Origin: Synergistales bacterium
Lineage (GTDB): Bacteria; Synergistota; Synergistia; Synergistales; Thermovirgaceae
Assembly (NCBI GenBank): GCA_018434645.1
Contig: JAHDOX010000074.1
Coordinates: 1-7,045 of the forward strand
Length of the DNA: 7,045 nt
Reading direction: 5' to 3'
Made by a program: the position numbers and the translations under genes. This document shows, piece by piece, positions 1-5,112 of the stretch (positions within the stretch are counted from its first letter, which is position 1; each line of letters opens with the position of its first letter). The notes under the pieces were generated by a model. That model made no database searches and was not told the origin of the DNA. It worked only from the letters and a program-made list of their open reading frames with translations.

Positions 1-132
1 ACATCTTGCGTTTATGGGGACGCGCAGCGGCTGCTGGGTATCCTGCGTTTCATCCCCTTCATCCCCTCCGATACCGTACCTAACGATTCCATCCTTCGTG
101 AATTCATAGGCGGGAGCGGATTAGACGTCTAA
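1..132 (+). CDS. C-terminal end of a nucleoside (uridine) kinase-like protein (partial, 5' cut by window)
   Basis: Frame 1 is open from the first base to a TAA at 130-132 and gives 43 residues. The stretch contains a YGDAQRLLGILRF segment followed by SILREFIGGS near the end. The latter resembles the conserved tail of the bacterial uridine kinase-like proteins (P-loop phosphoribulokinase/uridine kinase fold, often with an N-terminal TGS domain), which phosphorylate nucleosides in the cytoplasm for pyrimidine salvage. The catalytic P-loop would lie upstream of the window, so only the tail can be judged. A strong terminator 32 nt after the stop shows that the gene ends its transcription unit here. 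The family name rests on recalled similarity of the tail only; the reading frame itself is secure. Confidence 0.62.
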   Translation, partial: TSCVYGDAQRLLGILRFIPFIPSDTVPNDSILREFIGGSGLDV

Positions 133-164
133 AATCGGGGAACTTAAACGGAAAGGAAGTTGTC

Positions 165-203
165 AAACCGGAGCCGCCGACCTTTTGGAGGCTCCGGTTT
201 TTT
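165..203 (+). terminator. Intrinsic terminator of the nucleoside kinase-like gene
   Basis: A perfect 11-bp stem (AAACCGGAGCC at 165-175 with GGCTCCGGTTT at 190-200) encloses a 14-nt loop. The run of T from 198 to 203 overlaps the 3' arm. It lies 32 nt after the kinase stop and before the repressor promoter, so it insulates the two genes. Confidence 0.9.
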
Positions 204-283
204 AGGGCAATGCTTTTGTGATGACGCTTTTGCCGAATCTTTTATATGAACTGGAAGGCCCGAGCCGTACCGGTGTTTTTTAG

Positions 284-311
284 TTGCCGAAAATCATGCA
301 ACCGGTATCAT
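284..311 (+). promoter_or_regulatory. Probable promoter of the LacI-family gene
   Basis: TTGCCG (284-289) is separated by 16 nt from TATCAT (306-311, five of six matches to the -10 consensus). The predicted transcript starts near 318, only some 17 nt before the chosen start codon but leaving room for the GGGGG ribosome binding site at 323-327. The -10 overlaps the operator-like palindrome at 297-310. A weaker alternative, TTGTGA at 216-221 with TTATAT at 242-247, has a 20-nt spacer and was not preferred. Nothing else was recognised in the 204-283 interval. Confidence 0.45.
297..310. promoter_or_regulatory. Candidate LacI-family (cre-like) operator
   Basis: TGCAACCGGTATCA fits the CcpA/LacI-type pattern TGWNANCGNTNWCA at every fixed position except the W at position 3. 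It is centred on the CpG typical of LacI-family operators. Extending by one base on each side gives ATG-N2-ACCGGT-N2-CAT, an interrupted palindrome with 12 of 16 positions paired. It overlaps the proposed -10 box of the downstream repressor gene, where a bound repressor would block transcription. Autoregulation is the natural inference. A second ACCGGT lies at 269-274 but lacks the outer arms. Confidence 0.5.
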
Positions 312-334
312 AAATAATTACAGGGGGCATGTTC

Positions 335-1249
335 ATGAAAATAACCATGGCTGATGTCGCGGCGGCAGCGGGAGTCAACAAGGCCACAGTCAGTCGCGTG
401 CTCAGGGGGGACGCCAGAATCAGCCAGGCCACCAGCGAAAAGGTCTGGGCCGCCGTCAAACATCTGGGTTACCGTCCCGACGCGGTAGCAAGGGGGCTTT
501 CGAGCCGCATCAACGATCTCATAGGGGTGGTTTTCGGGGATTTGGCCTCGCCCTGGACGGGGGCCTTTCTTTCAGGCCTGGAAAGGGTACTGGGACGCCT
601 GGGGCTGGATTGCATCGTCAAAGAAGCCGGAAGTGAAGTCAGCAGGCAAAACCACGCCATACAGCGCCTTGTCTCCCGGCGCGTTGACGGGCTTATCTTA
701 CTGGATTGCAAAAAGCAAAACGGGGCAGATGTGCCGGTAGTTTCCGTGGGCAGTTATAATCCCGGGAGCACAAATGTGTCGGTAGACCTGGAGGCTGCGG
801 CCCAGGCATTGAAAGCTCTGGCAGCGGGACGGGAAATCATTTACCTGGGGGGCGAAGGAGCCCTTTTTACGGGTGTGGATGAATTGCTGGGTGTCGAAGT
901 CAAAAAAACACGAGGTACCCTGCACGTTATGGACGGGATGCCCCGGGAAGAAAATAGAACCTCTTCCCGGGAACCATGTGACGATTACGTCATCTGCGGT
1001 TCCCGAAAAGAGGCCCTTTATTGTGGTTTCTGGGTGCTCGAATACCCCGCTTTCGAAATGGGGGTCCTTGCCGCAAGAATACTGGTAAACGGCATTCGCG
1101 GCAAGGGAGTGCGTCCTCAGGATGTTTTCCTGGTCCCCTCGCTGTTTTCTCCCGAGGGAGACTTGTTTATCCCCTCTTCCTGTGGATGGAAAGAATATCC
1201 GTCAACAGGGCCTGCCCGGTTTCCACGCGGCCCGCGCCGGGACCGATGA
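335..1249 (+). CDS. LacI-family transcriptional repressor, compact ligand domain
   Basis: This is a cytoplasmic DNA-binding regulator of 304 aa from the chosen start. Residues 3-24 form the LacI helix-turn-helix (MADVAAAAGVNKATVSRVL), and residues 45-58 (GYRPDAVARGLSSR) are the hinge helix that enters the minor groove of a CpG-centred operator. The periplasmic-binding-protein-like ligand domain begins at about residue 61 (DLIGVVFGDL) and includes VDGLILLD near 118. ATG 335 is preferred over ATG 329 because the GGGGG at 323-327 is then 7 nt away instead of 1 nt. The family is usually about 330-350 aa. Here the second half of the ligand domain is short and the usual late landmark (GxDD region) is not recognisable, so the effector is unclear or lost. 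The last ~27 residues are read through the 3' end of the opposing dehydrogenase gene. The cre-like site in its own promoter suggests it represses itself. Other targets and the effector are unknown. Confidence 0.85.
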   Translation: MKITMADVAAAAGVNKATVSRVLRGDARISQATSEKVWAAVKHLGYRPDAVARGLSSRINDLIGVVFGDLASPWTGAFLSGLERVLGRLGLDCIVKEAGSEVSRQNHAIQRLVSRRVDGLILLDCKKQNGADVPVVSVGSYNPGSTNVSVDLEAAAQALKALAAGREIIYLGGEGALFTGVDELLGVEVKKTRGTLHVMDGMPREENRTSSREPCDDYVICGSRKEALYCGFWVLEYPAFEMGVLAARILVNGIRGKGVRPQDVFLVPSLFSPEGDLFIPSSCGWKEYPSTGPARFPRGPRRDR

Positions 1250-2192
1250 TCGTGACGTCGCCGAGATGATCGGTGGTAAAAGTCAGCGCATTTACGGCAT
1301 CCATGATGTTTGCCAAAGGGTGCGACAGAGGAAGCTCCATGGGGGCTACCTTGGCGGATACTTTTGATCCGGTGGAAGCCACTTCGGCAATGAGCTTGAT
1401 CCTGTTACCCCTCGATTTTGCGGCCTGTATATTCTCCGATGTTATGCCGGTGATGCCCCTTTTGTCCACGTCTTCAATGCGGAGCGCCTTGCCCATCAGG
1501 ACGTTGGCAAGCACCTGTGCCTTTACAGCGGCGTCCCATCCTTCCACGTCACCCGTAGGGTCCGCTTCGGCGTAACCCAGCTCCTGGGCTTTGGCGAGGG
1601 CCTCCTCGTAGGCCATCCCCTCTTCCATTCTGGTGAGGATGTAGTTGGTCGTCCCGTTGACGATACCGAGAACACGAGAGATGTCGCATCCGGCCAAAGC
1701 GTCGCGCGCGAGGTTGATGGCCGGTGTACCGCTCAGCACGACGCCTTCGAACAGGTATTCCACTCCATGGTTTCGGGCGACCTCCAGCAGGTCCGGCAGC
1801 GAAGTGGAAACCGGCCCCTTATTAGTTGAGACCACGTGCTTTCCCGCCTCCAGGGCCGTGCGGATGTGAGTGACTCCGGGTTCACCTGTTTTGAGGTTTG
1901 TAATGGTTGCTTCTACAACGATGTCGGCTTCGCTTTGTCTGATGATATCGATTGTTCCCATGTCGGTCGCGTGCGGGTGGGCTTTGAGGTCGCCCTTGTG
2001 GTCAAACTCGGCAAGAAGCCCGCCGATGTCTAGTCCCGACGTGTTTAGTACCGATCCCTTTACAGGATCGGCAATGGCAGTGACTGTACATCCAAAGCCG
2101 TACCGCTCCTTCAGTGTCTGTGCCTTTTTGTCCAGGATCCGCAGAAGGCCCTGGGAGACGTTCCCGAATCCGACAACCCCGATTTTCCACAT
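1167..2192 (-). CDS. hom: Homoserine dehydrogenase, short form without ACT domain
   Basis: Homoserine dehydrogenase interconverts aspartate 4-semialdehyde and homoserine with NAD(P)H in the threonine/methionine branch of the aspartate pathway. The 341-aa protein begins with a Rossmann fold (GFGNVSQG, residues 8-15), has the NKGP motif at 124-127, GTPAIN at 155-160 and NGTTNYIL at 179-186. The catalytic segment follows, with E209, D220 and K224 spaced as the Glu-Asp-Lys residues of yeast homoserine dehydrogenase. It ends right after the catalytic/dimer domain, so the C-terminal ACT domain of the ~430-aa bacterial enzymes, which mediates threonine feedback, is absent. The ATG at 2192 follows a GGAGG at 2205-2209 (12-nt gap, rather long), and an in-frame TGA lies eight codons upstream, so no earlier start is possible. 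It is the second gene of an operon with the aldehyde oxidoreductase, 21 nt apart. A catabolic or aldehyde-linked role instead of biosynthesis is possible. Its 3' end overlaps the convergent repressor gene by 83 bp, and no terminator is visible there. Confidence 0.9.
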   Translation of the reverse strand: MWKIGVVGFGNVSQGLLRILDKKAQTLKERYGFGCTVTAIADPVKGSVLNTSGLDIGGLLAEFDHKGDLKAHPHATDMGTIDIIRQSEADIVVEATITNLKTGEPGVTHIRTALEAGKHVVSTNKGPVSTSLPDLLEVARNHGVEYLFEGVVLSGTPAINLARDALAGCDISRVLGIVNGTTNYILTRMEEGMAYEEALAKAQELGYAEADPTGDVEGWDAAVKAQVLANVLMGKALRIEDVDKRGITGITSENIQAAKSRGNRIKLIAEVASTGSKVSAKVAPMELPLSHPLANIMDAVNALTFTTDHLGDVTIIGPGAGRVETGQALLTDILSIHRKRG

Positions 2193-2213
2193 CTTTTCGA
2201 GCCACCTCCGATT

Positions 2214-4001
2214 TCAGTCCGAAAGACCCAGCTTCTTGAGTATTTCAGGAGAGGGAATTCCGTTTTTGTCCCATTTCCTCATTTCGTAATATTCGTCAAG
2301 CATGGCGTCAAAGGTCTCTTTCGTCAAGGTGACGGTATCCTCGCCCCGCGGAGGCATCGGAAGGGGCTCGTTGAACATCCTGGGCGGCAGCGTGTCGTCC
2401 TTTCTGGAGATTCCGCCCTCCCGGATGTTGAAAAGACGGATGTGGTTCCAGATTCGTTCGCCCACTGACAAGTAGGAATCAGGATCCATGTCGATCCCGG
2501 CGGCGTCGGCCAAAGACGGGTAAACGACGTCCTGGTCATAGGGAGTGAAGTCGCAGACCACAAGGGAATACGCGGCAGCACGCTCGTCCTGGGTCATTTT
2601 GACCTTGAGAGCCATCCCTTCTGTCTTGAAACGCGGCAAAATGCCGTCAAGTTCGCCCAGGACCGTCCAGGCACGCTGGTGACAGGCGCCCCTGTCGGAG
2701 GTAGCATAAGCCAGGGCCATCCCCCATGTTGCTCTCGGTTCGTAGCCGGGAAGCTCCAGGCCCTTTACGGCGATGGCAAAAGCCTCGGTGCCCTGCCCGA
2801 TTTTTGCGGCGGCTCTGCGAACGCCATCCGAGAGAAGTTCTCCGAGTCCTTTTTTGAAAGCCATGTCCTTCAGTAAAGCCGCCTGCCCGTCGGAATCCCC
2901 GAAAGACGGCGCATCGGGCAGGAGGCCGCGTTCCTTGCACTCCATGGCAAAACCCACGATTCCACCGGCTGAAATGGAGTCCATTCCCAGCTCGTTACAG
3001 ATCCTGACGGCCCTCGTCACATCGATTATGGAACCGATCCCGTTGTTGCTTCCAAGAAGCGCTATGGATTCGTATTCCACCTTCGTGTCGTGGCCGTCGT
3101 CCTGCAACACCTTGCCGCAGACTATGGGACAGTTGAAACATGCCACGTCGCGCTTCGTGTGGAACCTGAGGTTTGTCGAGGTCAACCCGTAGATGGGAGT
3201 AAAATATCCCCTCTGGAAGTTGTTGGTCGGGAGGATACCGGTCCTGCTCATGGCTTCGACAAGCGAGGAAGTCCCGACCACACGCCTGGTGTGGATCTGG
3301 GGATTTGCCGTAATCGCCCTTGCGAGTTCCGTGGAGCGGGCGCGCAGCGCTTTTTCATCTTTCATTGGGACCGGACCTGTCCCTCTGATGGCTACGGCCT
3401 TCAGGTTCTTGGAGCCCATGACGGCTCCGCTTCCGCCCCGGCCGGCGATCCCGGCCCGCCAGGGGTCGCTGTCCTTGTCTACAGTGATATTGGCGATAGT
3501 TACCTTGTTTTCGCCTGCCGGACCTATTACCGCCACGTGTGCCTTCGAGTCCGTCTCGGCCCTGACGGCATCGACGGTTTCTCCTACAGTCTTGCCCCAG
3601 TGTGCCTTCGCGTCGCGTATTTCGACGCTGCCGTCGTCGATCCAAAGATATACCGGCTCGGGCGCCTTGCCGGTAACGGCTATCACATCATAGCCGGCTT
3701 TTCTGAGGGTATGGCCGAAATGTCCTCCTATGTGGCTGTCCACGAAGATTCCTGTGTGCGGTGATTTTGTGACTATCGTGAACCGGCCGGAAGTGGGGAA
3801 AGGCGTTCCAGTAAAAGGCCCGGTCAAAAAAAGTAGCGGGTTGCCTTCTGAAAGGGGGTCGGCTCCTTTCTCGGACATTTTGTCGAGCAGATATATCCCG
3901 AGTCCCTTTCCTCCGAGGTAGCTTGAAACGACAGAGGGTTCGATGGCCTCTTCACGTGTCGTCCCCTTGCTTAGGTCTACCACCAACATTCTTCCAAACA
4001 T
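2214..4001 (-). CDS. aor: Aldehyde:ferredoxin oxidoreductase (tungsten/molybdopterin, 4Fe-4S)
   Basis: Cytoplasmic enzymes of this family oxidise aldehydes to carboxylates with ferredoxin as electron acceptor, using a bis-molybdopterin tungsten (or molybdenum) centre and one 4Fe-4S cluster. The 595-aa length is typical. The N-terminal pterin-binding domain shows SGRFTIVTKSPHTG (71-84), GHTLRKAGYDVIAVTGKA (95-112) and GRGGSGAVMGSKNLKA (187-202). Cluster ligands are C288, C291 and C295 in CFNCPIVC, with C483 (VVCDF) as the expected fourth. EYES (309-312) and the DRGACHQRAW segment (436-445, H441) match the active-site neighbourhood, though the family more often has CHLRA. Start: AAGGAGGAG at 4008-4016 is 6 nt before the ATG. 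It is first in the operon, followed by the short homoserine dehydrogenase. Which aldehyde it uses cannot be read from the sequence; family members range from broad aldehyde and glyceraldehyde-3-phosphate oxidoreductases to proteins of unknown substrate. The family assignment is secure. Confidence 0.95.
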   Translation of the reverse strand: MFGRMLVVDLSKGTTREEAIEPSVVSSYLGGKGLGIYLLDKMSEKGADPLSEGNPLLFLTGPFTGTPFPTSGRFTIVTKSPHTGIFVDSHIGGHFGHTLRKAGYDVIAVTGKAPEPVYLWIDDGSVEIRDAKAHWGKTVGETVDAVRAETDSKAHVAVIGPAGENKVTIANITVDKDSDPWRAGIAGRGGSGAVMGSKNLKAVAIRGTGPVPMKDEKALRARSTELARAITANPQIHTRRVVGTSSLVEAMSRTGILPTNNFQRGYFTPIYGLTSTNLRFHTKRDVACFNCPIVCGKVLQDDGHDTKVEYESIALLGSNNGIGSIIDVTRAVRICNELGMDSISAGGIVGFAMECKERGLLPDAPSFGDSDGQAALLKDMAFKKGLGELLSDGVRRAAAKIGQGTEAFAIAVKGLELPGYEPRATWGMALAYATSDRGACHQRAWTVLGELDGILPRFKTEGMALKVKMTQDERAAAYSLVVCDFTPYDQDVVYPSLADAAGIDMDPDSYLSVGERIWNHIRLFNIREGGISRKDDTLPPRMFNEPLPMPPRGEDTVTLTKETFDAMLDEYYEMRKWDKNGIPSPEILKKLGLSD

Positions 4002-4132
4002 ACTTATCTCCTCCTTGCTGTTTCCCTTGATTTCCCCTGGATCCTGGTTTGATTGCCAAAATGTGCCTCAAAAATGTTTCAATGGCGTCATTGTCGGACT
4101 CTCTTTTTGTGGATGTTCGTCTTTCTTTACAG

Positions 4133-4146
4133 GTGTGTCCTCACAC
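4133..4146 (-). other. Short hairpin at the predicted 5' end of the oxidoreductase mRNA
   Basis: GTGTG (4133-4137) and CACAC (4142-4146) are complementary around a 4-nt loop. With the promoter proposed above, transcription would start within or next to this hairpin, placing a stem-loop at the mRNA 5' terminus. Such stems can protect transcripts from 5'-end-dependent decay. The stem is only 5 bp and may be chance. Confidence 0.25.
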
Positions 4147-4150
4147 AAAC

Positions 4151-4179
4151 ATTATGTCGTTTGTCGACATACAATGCAA
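4151..4179 (-). promoter_or_regulatory. Probable promoter of the aldehyde oxidoreductase-homoserine dehydrogenase operon
   Basis: Read on the - strand, TTGCAT (4179-4174) and CATAAT (4156-4151, five of six matches to the -10 consensus) are separated by exactly 17 nt. The -35 match is poor, three of six, which suits a regulated promoter. Transcription would begin near 4144 and give a leader of about 143 nt before the start codon. The spacer is almost filled by the dyad described separately. Confidence 0.45.
4153..4171. promoter_or_regulatory. Dyad-symmetric operator candidate in the aldehyde oxidoreductase promoter
   Basis: TATGTCG (4153-4159) and CGACATA (4165-4171) are perfect 7-bp inverted arms around a 5-nt centre. 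On the - strand this falls between the proposed -35 and -10 and overlaps the upstream part of the -10. That is a classic position for a repressor, or for a MerR-type activator that distorts the spacer. It does not have the CpG-centred form of the LacI-type site at 297-310, so a different regulator is implied. No regulator gene for it can be named. Confidence 0.45.
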
Positions 4180-4258
4180 GCCGGGCAGGCTTTTGTCATG
4201 GAAAAAAGAATAGCCAAGGAGATAAATCTTTTACGCGGTTTTATGGGGAGGTTTTTGG

Positions 4259-4369
4259 ATGAAGGACGCGGAAGGTCAGTGGATGCTTTTCAGGGTGCAG
4301 CACAAAAACGAGATAGTTGAAATCAATGCATTGCCAGAAGAAGGGTTGACTGTCAACCGGGCCGTCTGA
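4259..4369 (+). CDS. Small ORF, hypothetical 36-aa protein
   Basis: ATG at 4259 is preceded by GGGGAGG (4245-4251) with a 7-nt gap, a near-ideal ribosome binding site, and the frame ends at TGA 4367-4369. An intrinsic terminator starts 31 nt after the stop, so a short transcript is plausible. The peptide starts MKDAEGQWMLFRV and is mostly hydrophilic, with an acidic middle (NEIVEINALPEEG). There is no signal peptide, membrane segment or Cys motif. I recognise no family. It could be a leader or regulatory peptide, or part of a small RNA with a coincidental frame. An overlapping 40-aa frame starts at ATG 4198 but lacks a comparable binding site. No good + strand promoter was found upstream; TACAAT at 4170-4175 is a -10 candidate without a -35. 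Confidence 0.4.
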   Translation: MKDAEGQWMLFRVQHKNEIVEINALPEEGLTVNRAV

Positions 4370-4400
4370 GGAACCGGAAAAAATTTGACATATATTTCAA

Positions 4401-4435
4401 GGGGGATGCTTGCCCGGCATCTCCCTTTTATTTTT
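4401..4435 (+). terminator. Intrinsic terminator after the small ORF
   Basis: GGGGGATGC (4401-4409) pairs with GCATCTCCC (4417-4425) in a 9-bp stem containing one G-T pair around a 7-nt loop. TTTTATTTTT follows at 4426-4435. It ends transcription coming from the small-ORF region and separates it from the RNase H operon, which therefore needs its own promoter downstream. Confidence 0.85.
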
Positions 4436-4443
4436 GAAAGACG

Positions 4444-4472
4444 TGGAACCCGGGGAATCCTTTCTGTATACT
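4444..4472 (+). promoter_or_regulatory. Weak promoter candidate for the RNase H-iron ABC operon
   Basis: TATACT (4467-4472) matches five of six -10 positions and would start transcription near 4479, just ahead of the ribosome binding site (about 4496-4502). The best -35 at 17-nt spacing is TGGAAC (4444-4449), only three of six. The terminator immediately upstream argues that some promoter must lie here. Confidence 0.3.
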
Positions 4473-4512
4473 AGCCGAGTGACCTAATCCGAAAGGAAGG
4501 GGCGGTAGCCCT

Positions 4513-5097
4513 ATGGTTCGAGGCTATTTCGATGGGGCAGCCCGGGGAAATCCCGGCGAGGCCGGGGCGGGAGCATGCCTGGTAGATGAGGATGAAAAAC
4601 TTGTATGGGAATGTGCCGAATACCTGGGAGAAAGGACCAATAACGAGGCTGAATATCACGCCCTTTTATTGCTGCTGGGAGAAATGCGACGCCGCGGTCT
4701 TTTTGAGACGCCCGTTTTTGGCGACAGCAGGCTTGTAATCAAACAGGTTCTTGGAAAATGGAAAGTCAGGGAGCCCAGGCTTAAACCACTGGCCGAAAAG
4801 GCAAAAGAACTCGTGAGGACCTTGCGGGCGAAACCACAATGGATTCCGCGGTCTGAAAACATGCTCGCGGACGGGTTGTCAAACAGGGCGATCGACGAAT
4901 CAAAAAAGCCAAGGGTCGCTGAAGCGGCTGGAGTAAGCATCAGGAAGGCCGGTAAAGATATTTTTGTGGTATGCGACGGGAAAGAAGAATACGCCGTGGA
5001 TCTGAGGCACCAAAGATGTACCTGTGGCCGCTTCGACAAGGAGGGTACCTGCAGACATATGGAAGCTGCCCTGGATGTTCGGACGAAAAGGAGCTGA
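4513..5097 (+). CDS. RNase HI-family protein with C-terminal SWIM zinc-finger motif
   Basis: Type 1 RNase H cleaves the RNA strand of RNA-DNA hybrids (R-loops, Okazaki primers) in the cytoplasm with two metal ions. Residues 1-~130 form the domain: YFDGAARGNPG (5-15, metal ligand D7), TNNEAEYHALL (42-52, E45), GDSRLVIKQVLG (70-81, D71) and ENMLADGLSNRAID (115-128, D120). All four carboxylates are present, so activity is expected. The 194-aa chain continues past the usual ~145-155 aa. Residues 169-182 carry C169-x-C171-x8-C180-x-H182, the SWIM zinc-finger pattern CxCxnCxH, which in other proteins binds nucleic acid or protein partners. It probably replaces the N-terminal hybrid-binding domain that many RNases H use for substrate grip. 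Start ATG 4513 follows a GAAGGGG tract 10 nt upstream. Its TGA is only 15 nt before the permease start codon and its end carries that gene's AGGAG, so the genes are probably cotranscribed. The functional link is not obvious. Confidence 0.85.
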   Translation: MVRGYFDGAARGNPGEAGAGACLVDEDEKLVWECAEYLGERTNNEAEYHALLLLLGEMRRRGLFETPVFGDSRLVIKQVLGKWKVREPRLKPLAEKAKELVRTLRAKPQWIPRSENMLADGLSNRAIDESKKPRVAEAAGVSIRKAGKDIFVVCDGKEEYAVDLRHQRCTCGRFDKEGTCRHMEAALDVRTKRS

Positions 5098-5112
5098 TTA
5101 CCCATTCCGGGA

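Larger units (their letters stand above)
4002..4512. other. Intergenic regulatory region between the divergent aldehyde oxidoreductase and RNase H genes
   Basis: No long gene fits in these 511 nt. From left to right it holds the ribosome binding site of the oxidoreductase gene (4008-4016), that gene's leader (about 4002-4144, - strand) with short inverted repeats at 4080-4093 and 4133-4146, and the probable oxidoreductase promoter and dyad (4151-4179). A small + strand ORF (4259-4369), an intrinsic terminator (4401-4435) and a weak promoter candidate for the RNase H gene (4444-4472) follow. I saw no recognisable riboswitch aptamer, including the molybdenum/tungsten cofactor type. Confidence 0.7.

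Noticed and set aside
873..1269. Frameshift in the repressor gene, with alternative + frames at 873-1088 and 1021-1269 carrying the missing ligand-domain part
   Set aside because: Translations of the alternative frames show no LacI-family landmarks; the original frame keeps family-like sequence (MGVLAARILVNGI) to near its end, so a shortened domain is a better reading than a frameshift.
3090..3764. + strand open frame of 224 codons inside the aldehyde oxidoreductase gene
   Set aside because: It is antisense to a family-conserved protein and has no domain or binding site of its own, so it is a shadow frame.
4002..4150. Molybdenum/tungsten cofactor riboswitch in the oxidoreductase leader
   Set aside because: Expected from the cofactor of the enzyme, but I cannot see the aptamer's conserved pairing or a following terminator; only short 5-bp inverted repeats are present.
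4198..4320. 40-aa + strand frame overlapping the small ORF
   Set aside because: It has no good ribosome binding site before ATG 4198, whereas the overlapping frame at 4259 has a near-ideal one; both cannot easily be real.
4385..4390. Perfect TTGACA -35 box
   Set aside because: At 16-18 nt spacing there is no -10 (GCTTGC region), and it sits immediately before the terminator stem.
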